DNA of 64,000 bases, taken from positions 1 through 64,000 of the forward strand of contig JAIVHO010000033.1 in assembly GCA_020201035.1 (NCBI GenBank), read 5' to 3'. Position numbers and translations under genes: made by a program. This document shows, one piece after another, positions 56,039 to 64,000 of the stretch (positions are counted from its first letter, which is position 1; the number at the start of each line of letters is the position of its first letter). The notes under the pieces are model-generated. The model was not told where the DNA came from, made no database searches, and saw only the letters and a program-made list of their open reading frames with translations. The DNA comes from Bacteroidales bacterium (GTDB lineage Bacteria; Bacteroidota; Bacteroidia; Bacteroidales; VadinHA17).

Positions 56039-57832
56039 ATGTCAAAATACAATATGCATTTGCTTGTTTGCGGTGGAACAGGCTGCAGGGCATCAGAAAG
56101 TGCAGGGATAGAGGCGAAACTGAAGAGTGAGCTGGAAAAGAGAAGCCTGGATCAGTCGGTTCAGGTGATATCAACCGGTTGCTTCGGCTTTTGTGAAAAG
56201 GGTCCCATTGTGAAGGTGATGCCTGACAACACCTTTTATACACAGGTAACACCTGCTGATGCAGAGACTATTGTTGCCGAGCATGTGGTGAAGGGAAGGC
56301 GCGTCGAGAGCCTGATCTATACTGATCCATCCAGCAAGGAGAAGGTGGAGGAGTCTGCCAAAATGGGATTCTACAAAAAACAGCTCCGCATTGCCCTGCG
56401 CAACTGCGGCTTTATCAACCCTGAAAATGTAGATGAATATATAGCCCGCGATGGTTATCTGGCTCTTGGTAATATTATTACCGGAATGAAGCCGCAGGAA
56501 GCCATTGAGATAATGAAGGAGTCGGGCCTCCGCGGAAGAGGCGGCGCCGGGTTTCCGACCGGACTAAAATGGGATCTTACAGCCAGAACAGAAGCTGACC
56601 AGAAATATGTTGTCTGTAATGCTGATGAGGGAGATCCGGGAGCCTTTATGGACAGATCAATACTTGAAGGAGATCCGCACTCAGTTCTGGAGGCAATGGC
56701 CATATGCGGATACTGCATTGGTTCTGACAAGGGACTTATATATATAAGGGCGGAATATCCGCTTGCCATTGAGAGACTCAAGATTGCACTCAGCCAGGCT
56801 CGTGAATACGGCCTTCTGGGTAACAATATAATGGGCACAGAATTCTCCTTTGATATTGAGCTAAGATACGGAGCAGGAGCATTTGTTTGCGGTGAGGAGA
56901 CTGCACTGATACACTCAATGGAAGGACTGAGGGGTGAACCGACACTTAAACCACCCTTCCCGTCTGAGAGCGGCTATAACGGAAAGCCCACCAATGTTAA
57001 TAATGTTGAAACCCTCGCCAATATTCCTGTTATCTATCTTAAGGGAGCAAAATGGTTCAGCAGCATAGGCACTGAAAAATCAAAGGGAACAAAAGTGTTT
57101 GCCCTGGCCGGAAAGATCAATAACGTAGGACTGATTGAGGTACCAATGGGTACCACCCTCAGGGAGGTGATATTTGAGATAGGCGGCGGGATAAAGGACG
57201 GGAAAAAATTCAAGTCTGTACAAACAGGCGGACCAAGCGGTGGCTGTTTGACCGAAAAACACCTCGATACACCTATCGACTTTGACAACCTGATAGCTGC
57301 AGGTTCAATGATGGGATCAGGAGGTATGATAGTGATGGATGAGGATGACTGTATGGTATCTATGGCCCGCTACTACCTGGAATTCACCGTGGAGGAGTCG
57401 TGCGGGAAATGTGCCCCCTGCCGTATAGGCAACAAGAGGCTGCATGAGCTGCTTGACCATATCTGCAAGGGAAACGGCAAGCTGGAAGATCTTGACAGGC
57501 TGGTTAATATGAGCAACGTAATCAAGGACACCTCGCTGTGCGGACTGGGACAATCATCACCCAACCCTGTGCTGTCAACTATCAATAACTTCAAAGACGA
57601 GTATGATGCACATGTAACCGACAAGAAATGTCCGGCCGGACAGTGTCGCGACCTGATGGAGTATTTCATCATAGAGGAGAATTGCGTGGGATGTACAGCT
57701 TGTGCAAGGGTTTGCCCGGTGGCAGCCATCACAGGAGAGAGAAAGGAACCTCACCTGATTAATCCGGCCATATGTATCAAATGCGGGGCATGTATGGAGA
57801 AATGCAAGTTTGACGCTATAATAATTCAGTAA
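56039..57832 (+). CDS. hydB: NADH-binding flavoprotein subunit of [FeFe] hydrogenase (HydB/HndC, NuoF-like)
   Basis: 597 residues. N-terminal [2Fe-2S] thioredoxin-like domain (Cys11, 16, 48, 52), NuoF core with GLRGRGGAGFPTGLKW (NADH) and ADEGDPGAFMDRS (FMN), an SLBB-like segment, the NuoF [4Fe-4S] motif ESCGKCAPCRIG, and a C-terminal two-cluster ferredoxin (CVGCTACARVCP, CIKCGACMEKC). It is the NAD-linked, flavin-based bifurcation site of HydABC enzymes. A strong Shine-Dalgarno-like GGAGG lies 7-12 bases before the ATG, uncommon in Bacteroidota. Confidence 0.93.
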   Translation: MSKYNMHLLVCGGTGCRASESAGIEAKLKSELEKRSLDQSVQVISTGCFGFCEKGPIVKVMPDNTFYTQVTPADAETIVAEHVVKGRRVESLIYTDPSSKEKVEESAKMGFYKKQLRIALRNCGFINPENVDEYIARDGYLALGNIITGMKPQEAIEIMKESGLRGRGGAGFPTGLKWDLTARTEADQKYVVCNADEGDPGAFMDRSILEGDPHSVLEAMAICGYCIGSDKGLIYIRAEYPLAIERLKIALSQAREYGLLGNNIMGTEFSFDIELRYGAGAFVCGEETALIHSMEGLRGEPTLKPPFPSESGYNGKPTNVNNVETLANIPVIYLKGAKWFSSIGTEKSKGTKVFALAGKINNVGLIEVPMGTTLREVIFEIGGGIKDGKKFKSVQTGGPSGGCLTEKHLDTPIDFDNLIAAGSMMGSGGMIVMDEDDCMVSMARYYLEFTVEESCGKCAPCRIGNKRLHELLDHICKGNGKLEDLDRLVNMSNVIKDTSLCGLGQSSPNPVLSTINNFKDEYDAHVTDKKCPAGQCRDLMEYFIIEENCVGCTACARVCPVAAITGERKEPHLINPAICIKCGACMEKCKFDAIIIQ

Positions 57833-57845
57833 CAGCAGATCAGAA

Positions 57846-59624
57846 ATGAGCAAAATAAAATTAACAATAGATAACAGGCAGGTTGAGGTTGAAAGTGGTA
57901 CAACCATTTACAAGGCGGCAAGGGAGCTGGGAATAGATATACCCGTTCTGTGCTATATGGACCTGCACGACCTGAATATTGAGAATAAACCGGCTGGTTG
58001 CCGCATATGCGTAGTTGAGGTTGAGGGCAGAAGGAATCTGGCCCCCTCCTGCTCTACCAACTGTGAAGAGGGCATGGTAGTAAAGTCCCATTCAGTAAGG
58101 GTTCTTAATGCCAGACGCACTGTAATGGAATTTATCCTTTCAGACCACCCCAAGGAGTGCCTTACATGTCTTAAGTCGGGTCACTGCGAACTGCAGGACA
58201 TGGCAGTTAAGCTGGGTATAAGAGAGATCCCGGGAGAGGCAATAGCCGAAATGTCAACCTACCGCCTGGATACATCACCCTCTATAGTCAGGAACCTCGA
58301 CAAATGCATTATGTGCCGCAGGTGCGAGACCATGTGTAACGATATACAGACAGTAGGTGCCCTCTCGGCTATACACAGGGGATTTATGGCAGTAGTGGCT
58401 CCTGCATTTGAACAGAATCTGGAACACTCAACCTGCACCTATTGCGGTCAGTGTGTTGCTGTTTGTCCAACCGGAGCACTGACAGAGGTAAATCACACAA
58501 ACGAGGTGCTTCGTCACCTGGCTGATCCTTCAAAAACGGTAGTGGTACAGACTGCCCCTGCAGTAAGGGCAGCACTTGGCGAGGAGTTCGGAATGGAACC
58601 GGGTGAACTGGTTACCGGTAAGATGGTATCGGCCCTCAGGTCTCTGGGCTTTGATTTTGTTTTTGACACCGACTTTGCTGCTGACCTCACTATTATGGAA
58701 GAGGCAACTGAGCTGCTGAGCAGGCTGCAGAATCATCTTGAAGGAGACGGCACAGCGCGACTCCCGATTCTTACAAGCTGCTGCCCCGGATGGGTCAACT
58801 TTTTTGAGACAAACTTCCCTGAGCTGAAGGATGTACCTTCAACAGCCAAATCGCCCCAGCAGATGTTCGGCGCAATTGCAAAGACCTATTTTGCAGAAAA
58901 ACAGAATATTAAGAGAGAGGATATGATTGTGGTTTCGGTGATGCCATGTCTTGCCAAAAAATATGAATGTCAGCGCGAGGAGTTCAGCACCGATGGTAAT
59001 CCTGATGTGGACATCTCCATTTCAACAAGGGAGCTGGCTGCATTTATCAGGCAGGCAAATATTGACTTCAAAACGCTGCCGGATGAGGAGTTCGACAACC
59101 CCATGGGTGAGTCGACAGGTGCAGGCGTGATCTTCGGCACCACAGGTGGTGTTATCGAGGCTGCTGTCAGAACAGCTTATGAGCTGCATACCGGAAAAAA
59201 ACTGGAGAAGGTGGATTTTGAACAACTCCGCGGACTGGAGGGAGTGAGGGAAGCCTCCATCGACTTCAACGGTCTGGAACTGAGAATTGGGATAGCACAC
59301 GGACTGGGTAACGCAAGGAAGCTGCTGAATGATGTACGCGACGGTAAGTCAAAATATCATGCCATAGAGATAATGGCATGTCCGGGCGGATGCATCGGCG
59401 GGGGCGGACAGCCATTCCATCACGGCAAATCAGAAATCCTTAAGGCAAGGGCCTCTGCTCTCTATAGGGAGGACCAGGATAAGCCTATAAGGAAATCACA
59501 TGAGAATCCCTTTATCAAGGTGCTGTATGATGAGTTCCTGGGTGAGCCCAACAGTGAGAAGGCGCATAAGCTGCTGCACACCCACTACTTTGACAAGAAG
59601 AAGAGAATTACCATTAAACAATAA
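57846..59624 (+). CDS. hydA: [FeFe] hydrogenase catalytic subunit (HydA/HndD)
   Basis: 592 residues. N-terminal [2Fe-2S] (Cys36, 52, 55, 69), His-ligated [4Fe-4S] (His101, Cys105, 108, 114), two [4Fe-4S] (154-164 and 197-207), then the H-cluster domain with intact motifs TSCCPGW (310-316), VMPCLAKKYE (366-375) and EIMACPGGCIGGGGQP (508-523). Proton-relay Cys312 present. C-terminal small-subunit-like tail (ALYREDQDKPIRKSHENPFI). Produces H2 from electrons of NADH and ferredoxin with HydB and HydC. Maturases HydE/F/G are not in the window. Confidence 0.96.
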   Translation: MSKIKLTIDNRQVEVESGTTIYKAARELGIDIPVLCYMDLHDLNIENKPAGCRICVVEVEGRRNLAPSCSTNCEEGMVVKSHSVRVLNARRTVMEFILSDHPKECLTCLKSGHCELQDMAVKLGIREIPGEAIAEMSTYRLDTSPSIVRNLDKCIMCRRCETMCNDIQTVGALSAIHRGFMAVVAPAFEQNLEHSTCTYCGQCVAVCPTGALTEVNHTNEVLRHLADPSKTVVVQTAPAVRAALGEEFGMEPGELVTGKMVSALRSLGFDFVFDTDFAADLTIMEEATELLSRLQNHLEGDGTARLPILTSCCPGWVNFFETNFPELKDVPSTAKSPQQMFGAIAKTYFAEKQNIKREDMIVVSVMPCLAKKYECQREEFSTDGNPDVDISISTRELAAFIRQANIDFKTLPDEEFDNPMGESTGAGVIFGTTGGVIEAAVRTAYELHTGKKLEKVDFEQLRGLEGVREASIDFNGLELRIGIAHGLGNARKLLNDVRDGKSKYHAIEIMACPGGCIGGGGQPFHHGKSEILKARASALYREDQDKPIRKSHENPFIKVLYDEFLGEPNSEKAHKLLHTHYFDKKKRITIKQ

Positions 59625-59645
59625 TTTTTCAAATACATATTTGTC

Positions 59646-60131
59646 ATGTCGAGTATTAAAATAGAATTGAGACAGCAGGATATCGATAAAATCAAAGAGA
59701 TAGCTGCATCATTCGGGAACAGGGAACACGAACTGATCAATGTTCTGCACAAATGTCAGGAGCACTTCGGGTATCTTCCTGCGGAAGTACAGGAGGTAGT
59801 GGCTGAGGAGCTTAAGGCACCGGTTGCAAAGGTATACGGGGTAGTCTCTTTCTACTCCTTCTTTACCATGACACCCAAAGGCAAACATCCTATCAGCATC
59901 TGTCTGGGTACAGCCTGCTATGTCAGGGGAGCAGAAAAGGTGCTTGACGAGTTCAAAAAAGAACTCAGCATTGAGGTTGGACAGACCACCGGTAACGGTA
60001 AATTTTCACTCTCAAGCCTCAGGTGCGTTGGTGCGTGCGGACTGGCACCGGTGGTGCTGGTGGGTGAGAAGACCTACGGCAGGGTGGCACCTGATGATGT
60101 AAAGAATATCCTTAAGGAATATAACGACTGA
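59646..60131 (+). CDS. hydC: HydC/HndA-like NuoE [2Fe-2S] subunit of the hydrogenase
   Basis: 161 residues. Helical start (LRQQDIDKIKEIAASFG, ELINVLHKCQEHFGYLP) and thioredoxin-like [2Fe-2S] domain with Cys86 and Cys91 in ICLGTACYVRGAE, Cys127 and Cys131 in RCVGACGLAP, as in NuoE. Third core subunit of the trimeric enzyme. Last gene of the operon; it ends 5 bases before the end of the converging YgiQ gene, with no recognisable terminator between. Confidence 0.93.
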   Translation: MSSIKIELRQQDIDKIKEIAASFGNREHELINVLHKCQEHFGYLPAEVQEVVAEELKAPVAKVYGVVSFYSFFTMTPKGKHPISICLGTACYVRGAEKVLDEFKKELSIEVGQTTGNGKFSLSSLRCVGACGLAPVVLVGEKTYGRVAPDDVKNILKEYND

Positions 60132-60136
60132 TTGGT

Positions 60137-62251
60137 CTATTTTTGATTGGTGTTTGGTTTGGCACGGGGTGGTCTGCGGTTTTTGTCGCTACCGTTCCGT
60201 GTCTTTTTTATATGGCCCTGATCCGGATTATCTTTCGGTATCCCAGGATCAGTTCTCTTTTTCAGATTAGCCTGTTCCGGCCCCTCTCTTAGATTCCTCT
60301 TCTCCTGTCCCTTTTTCAGCTTGCCCTGTGCCGGATTACCTTTCAGCTTGCCCTGTGCCCGTCTCTTTTTCAGATTGCCCTTCAACGGTCCCTTCAGGGG
60401 TGATTCACCTGTTATAAGCGGTAACATATAAGCCAGTCCGGCACGATTGAGATCACGCCGTATCCCTGATACCTTCTCATGACGGTACCAGAAAAACAGG
60501 TTATTCTGGCTTCTCTTCTCCTCCGGCGTATGTGCCACCTCAACTGCTTTGCCGGTATAGGGATCAGTACCCGTATAGTAAATGGTTGTAGCAAGGGTCA
60601 TGGGAGTAGGGGTAAAATCCTGCACCTGTTCCAGCTTCATGCCCATTGCCCTGGTCTCAACGGCCAGCTCAGCCATATCCTTAATGCCACACCCGGGGTG
60701 ACTGGAGATAAAGTAGGGTATAATCTCCATCCTGGTACCCTCTTTCCGGTTAAAATTGTCAAACTTTTTCTTAAGCTCTGAAAAAAGAGTGAACGAGGGC
60801 TTTCGCATTACAGACAGTACGGTTGGGGAAGTGTGCTCAGGCGCAACCTTAAAACGACCCTGCACATGGTATCGCAGCATGTCATCCAGGTATATGTCCT
60901 CCTCACTTCCAGCGTTCTTGTTGAATGACCTAAGCAGGAGATCATACCTGACACCGCTTCCGATATATACTCTTTTAATGCCGCTCCGCTCCCGCGCAGT
61001 GCGGTAGAGATTATTCAGACTGCGGTGTGACACCTCCAGATTTGAACAAATGGAGGGCCATATGCATGATGGCCGGGTACATGATATACACCTTTTTCTG
61101 TCTTTCCCCTCCATCCTGTACATATTTGCGGACGGACCGCCAAGGTCGGTGACAACACCGTTAAAGTCAGGCATTCCGGCAATTGCGTCCAATTCCCTTA
61201 CAACAGACTCTTCTGATCTGCTGGAGATATGCTTGCCCTGATGTGCTGCAATGGCACAGAAGCTGCACCCCCCGAAACATCCGCGATGGATATTCACAGA
61301 GTTCTTTATCATCTCGTAGGCTGGCACCGGAGGTTTCCTGTTATACCTTGGGTGCGGCAGTCGGGTATAGGGCAGATCATATATACGGTCAGTCTCTTCG
61401 GTAGTAAGGGGTGGGAAATGCGGGTTTACAACAACCCTTCTTCCACCGCTCTCCTGCACCAGTCGGGCTGCATCTATGCGATTCGACTCCCTTTCAAAGA
61501 TGGCAAAAGCCTCCCCGAATTTCTGCTTGCTGCCGCTCACCTCTTCAAACGAGGGAAGGGTGATTGTACGCCACCCTTTTTGTCCGGCCGGCAATTTATC
61601 TTCTGCAGGGAGAGCAACAGCGGTCTGGGGAATATTTATCAGGTTATCAAAGGGGATACCACGCTCCAGGAGCCTGAGGAGCTCAACGAGGGGCTTCTCA
61701 CCCATTCCGTATACCAGCATGTCAGCTCCGCTGGAAACAAGCATTGAGGGCAGAACCGTATCCTTCCAGTAATCATAGTGTGCCAGTCGCCGCATTGAAG
61801 CCTCCACTCCCCCTATCACCACAGGAACGTCCGGGTAGATTGATTTAAGTATCTCACTATACACAACAGTGGGGTAATCGGGTCGGTGACCTGCCCTACC
61901 TCCGGGTGTATAGGCATCATCTGACCTCAGCCTTTTCATGGCAGTATAGTGATTAACCATCGAGTCCATATTTCCTGCCGAAACAGCAAAAAAGAGCCCC
62001 GGTCTGCCCAGTTTTCTGAAATCCCTGAGATCGTCACGCCAGTTTGGCTGCGGTACAATACCAATCCTGTAACCTTCAGCCTCCACCACCCTGCCTATTA
62101 CTGCAGCAGCAAAAGAGGGATGGTCAATATAGGCATCCCCGGTGAACAGTATCACATCAAACTCATCCCATTCCCTCAGGGAGGCCTCCTCCCTTGATAC
62201 AGGAAGCCATGCGGTTATGTCATTTTTGCCTCTTTCAGTTATCTTTGTCAT
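60137..62251 (-). CDS. YgiQ-family radical SAM protein
   Basis: 704 residues from the ATG at 62251 (a TTG 45 bases upstream is less likely). N-terminal B12-like/YgiQ domain (TAWLPVSREEASLREWDEFD, VIGGVEASMRRLAHYDYW), radical SAM cluster Cys325/329/332 in HRGCFGGCSFC, then the DUF3362 region (VQDFTPTPMTLATTIYYTG). Substrate unknown. The last ~75 residues are a lysine-rich, proline-spaced tail of short repeats (KGNLKK, AQGKLKGNPAQGKLKK) absent from core YgiQ, possibly for RNA or ribosome contact. Confidence 0.9.
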   Translation of the reverse strand: MTKITERGKNDITAWLPVSREEASLREWDEFDVILFTGDAYIDHPSFAAAVIGRVVEAEGYRIGIVPQPNWRDDLRDFRKLGRPGLFFAVSAGNMDSMVNHYTAMKRLRSDDAYTPGGRAGHRPDYPTVVYSEILKSIYPDVPVVIGGVEASMRRLAHYDYWKDTVLPSMLVSSGADMLVYGMGEKPLVELLRLLERGIPFDNLINIPQTAVALPAEDKLPAGQKGWRTITLPSFEEVSGSKQKFGEAFAIFERESNRIDAARLVQESGGRRVVVNPHFPPLTTEETDRIYDLPYTRLPHPRYNRKPPVPAYEMIKNSVNIHRGCFGGCSFCAIAAHQGKHISSRSEESVVRELDAIAGMPDFNGVVTDLGGPSANMYRMEGKDRKRCISCTRPSCIWPSICSNLEVSHRSLNNLYRTARERSGIKRVYIGSGVRYDLLLRSFNKNAGSEEDIYLDDMLRYHVQGRFKVAPEHTSPTVLSVMRKPSFTLFSELKKKFDNFNRKEGTRMEIIPYFISSHPGCGIKDMAELAVETRAMGMKLEQVQDFTPTPMTLATTIYYTGTDPYTGKAVEVAHTPEEKRSQNNLFFWYRHEKVSGIRRDLNRAGLAYMLPLITGESPLKGPLKGNLKKRRAQGKLKGNPAQGKLKKGQEKRNLREGPEQANLKKRTDPGIPKDNPDQGHIKKTRNGSDKNRRPPRAKPNTNQK

Positions 62252-62368
62252 AAACAGCCCGGTCAGATAAGGATTTACAGCACCTCCACATGCCAATCAG
62301 TCATACGGCCTGATTATTGAGGCTCACGATACAAAGAAAGCGGAATTATTTTAAAGAAAGATGCAATA

Positions 62369-64000
62369 ATGGAACCCTTAAAGGTAAATAACAGTTATAA
62401 GAAGATAGCCCGACTGGTTTATGAAGGACGGTTAAGGGAGAGCCTGAACAAGATGAAAGAGTTTGTGAAGCCGGCCGGCAAGAGCGACTATACGGCACAG
62501 ATTGAGACTCTTGAGACCACCTACCGCAGTATGATCAGTTACACCGTTCAGGGTATACATGATCCTGAGAGGAAAAAAATCTATACAAAGCTTCAGCAAT
62601 CGGTGATGAAGCTGGCTGATCAGGCAAGGGAGAATCTGCTTTCAAACCACTCGGGATGGCACACTTACTGGCTTAAATCAAACTGTGAGAATGAGCGTAA
62701 GCTGGCGGGTAAGAGTCTTGTTGAGTCGATTGACGACCTTATATTCAAGTCAGAGCTGGATGAATGGCTGACCGAGAGCGGTACCCGCTGGAGCGATCCG
62801 GTAACAGATAAACACACCCGCCACAGGAAGCTGATAGAGGATATCTTCAATCATCTGTGGTTAACAGATTACTACGGTGAGGCTGAGGATGAGCTTATAC
62901 GTATCACCCTGCAGGGTAATAATTTTGACTGGTATGAGAAGGCGCTGTTTGTAAGTGCCGTTACACTGAGCACACTGAGGGTGTGGGATGAGAAAAAGAT
63001 AAGGAGATTGCTCTCACTCTTCACTGACGGTGAGGAAAAGATCAGAGAGAGGGCGGTGGCAGGAATTGTTCTGTCTCTCTACTATTACGACAGGAGGCTC
63101 TCTCTTCACCCGGAGCTGTCAAAGCTTCTTGAACAGACATTTACTGAAAGAGGAGCTCATGAATTGATGAGGATAACCATTATCCAGCTGTTAAGATCAA
63201 GGGAGACAGAGAGGATAGGACGTAAGCTGCAGGATGAGATACTGCCAAAGGTAGCCGGACTGAAGCCCAGGATTGAGGAGAAGCTTGATCTGGACAACCT
63301 GCTGCCTGCCGACCTTACCGAGGGCAAGAATCCCGACTGGAGTGACCTGTTTGAGGAGTCAGAGGATATATATAAGAGCATGGAGGAGTTTTCCAAACTG
63401 CAGATGGAGGGGGCTGATGTCTATATGTCAGCATTTGCCAATCTTAAGAATTTTGATTTTTTCAGGACCTTTTCCAACTGGTTCCTTCCCTTCTACCCGG
63501 ATCATGAGTCTCTGGACAATATTTTCAGGGACGAGATACTTGGTGAGGGAACCAATGAGCTGGCAGAAGCGCTGTATAAGACACCTTTTATCTGCAACTC
63601 CGACAAATACAGTCTGGTCATCAACCTGAAGCACCTTCCTGAATCACAGAAAAAGATGATGCTGAAGGTATTCAGGATGGAGCTGGAGGGTCTTGAGCAG
63701 ATGAAGGACAGTGAGATAGATCTTGACCCCAACCTGACCTTCAGGACAAATATTACCCAGTATCTTCAGGACCTCTACCGTTTCTTCAAGCTGTCACCCT
63801 ATAAAAATGAGTTTGAGGATCTCTTCTGGGGTAATCTCGAGATACACAACACCCGGTTTTTCAGGCTTATTTTCAGCAGCTCCGGTGACCGGCTTACACT
63901 TGCCGATTACTATTTCGGAAAGGATTTCTATAATGAGGCTCTTGATCTGTACAACTCCATCACCGATGAAGAGTCAGAGACATCACAGATCTATGAGAAA
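62369..64000 (+). CDS. Helical-repeat (TPR-type) protein, 3' end cut off
   Basis: 544 residues are visible with no stop before the window edge. Starts MEPLKVNNSYKKIARLVYEG, no signal peptide, so cytoplasmic. Almost wholly alpha-helical: RRLLSLFTDGEEKIRERAVA, GAHELMRITIIQLL, with an acidic middle (ESEDIYKSMEEFSKLQMEGA) and, near the edge, RLTLADYYFGKDFYNEALDL, a TPR-like repeat, suggesting more repeats beyond. Bacteroidota have long conserved TPR proteins of this kind; function unknown. Divergent from the YgiQ gene with a 117-base gap that shows no clear promoter. Confidence 0.65.
   Translation, partial: MEPLKVNNSYKKIARLVYEGRLRESLNKMKEFVKPAGKSDYTAQIETLETTYRSMISYTVQGIHDPERKKIYTKLQQSVMKLADQARENLLSNHSGWHTYWLKSNCENERKLAGKSLVESIDDLIFKSELDEWLTESGTRWSDPVTDKHTRHRKLIEDIFNHLWLTDYYGEAEDELIRITLQGNNFDWYEKALFVSAVTLSTLRVWDEKKIRRLLSLFTDGEEKIRERAVAGIVLSLYYYDRRLSLHPELSKLLEQTFTERGAHELMRITIIQLLRSRETERIGRKLQDEILPKVAGLKPRIEEKLDLDNLLPADLTEGKNPDWSDLFEESEDIYKSMEEFSKLQMEGADVYMSAFANLKNFDFFRTFSNWFLPFYPDHESLDNIFRDEILGEGTNELAEALYKTPFICNSDKYSLVINLKHLPESQKKMMLKVFRMELEGLEQMKDSEIDLDPNLTFRTNITQYLQDLYRFFKLSPYKNEFEDLFWGNLEIHNTRFFRLIFSSSGDRLTLADYYFGKDFYNEALDLYNSITDEESETSQIYEK

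Overview
The window reads as chromosome of an anaerobic member of the Bacteroidota, probably order Bacteroidales. Evidence: two SusC/SusD outer-membrane uptake pairs, two further TonB-dependent receptors each followed by a DUF4249 lipoprotein, the Bacteroidota -7 promoter element (TAnnTTTG), many lipoproteins, TonB barrels ending in aromatic residues, and a trimeric NAD-linked [FeFe] hydrogenase operon. No rRNA, tRNA or CRISPR array was seen.

Layout. 1-2065: a YyaL/DUF255 thioredoxin-domain protein that runs off the left edge. 2.1-5.2 kb: an AT-rich accessory patch with a hipBA-type toxin-antitoxin locus (kinase gene split by an in-frame TGA), a paired operator, a DUF305 membrane protein and decayed insertion-sequence pieces. 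5.2-10.5 kb: a secreted GH30 beta-glucosidase/glucanase followed by a large cytoplasmic glycoside phosphorylase-like protein. 10.8-13.9 kb: TonB receptor plus DUF4249 lipoprotein, followed by a 20-bp tandem array. 14.2-20.3 kb: an ABC-F ATPase, a SagB-like nitroreductase, a prolyl oligopeptidase and a secreted barrel protein. 20.4-26.7 kb: a SusC/SusD pair next to an S37 peptidase. 27.1-33.5 kb: a four-gene outer-membrane locus (242-aa secreted protein, STN-TonB receptor, DUF4249, MG2/plug-like protein). 33.6-39.4 kb: a second SusC/SusD pair with a PKD lipoprotein. 39.8-51.5 kb: Xaa-Pro aminopeptidase, BNR lipoprotein, DPP-IV-like peptidase, acyltransferase with DUF6320 protein, M14 carboxypeptidase and peptidase T. 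51.7-60.1 kb: a ten-gene hydrogenase operon. 60.1-64 kb: a YgiQ radical SAM protein and a partial helical-repeat protein.

How it fits together. Six separate peptidases plus peptide- or glycan-type TonB uptake systems suggest a life on peptides and beta-glucans. The HydABC-type enzyme (HndA/B/C/D-like subunits) would re-oxidise NADH and ferredoxin as H2. Its operon begins with a Rex-operator-like palindrome overlapping the promoter and carries a poorly understood cassette: two DRTGG proteins, two GHKL ATPases, a PHP phosphoesterase and a non-canonical hydrogenase-like iron-sulfur protein whose proton-relay cysteine position is tyrosine. That cassette is the best candidate here for an undescribed (redox-sensing or regulatory) system. 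The split hipA with HipB-like operators is the second.

Limits: all calls are from reading motifs and context; no database search, alignment or structure prediction was run.
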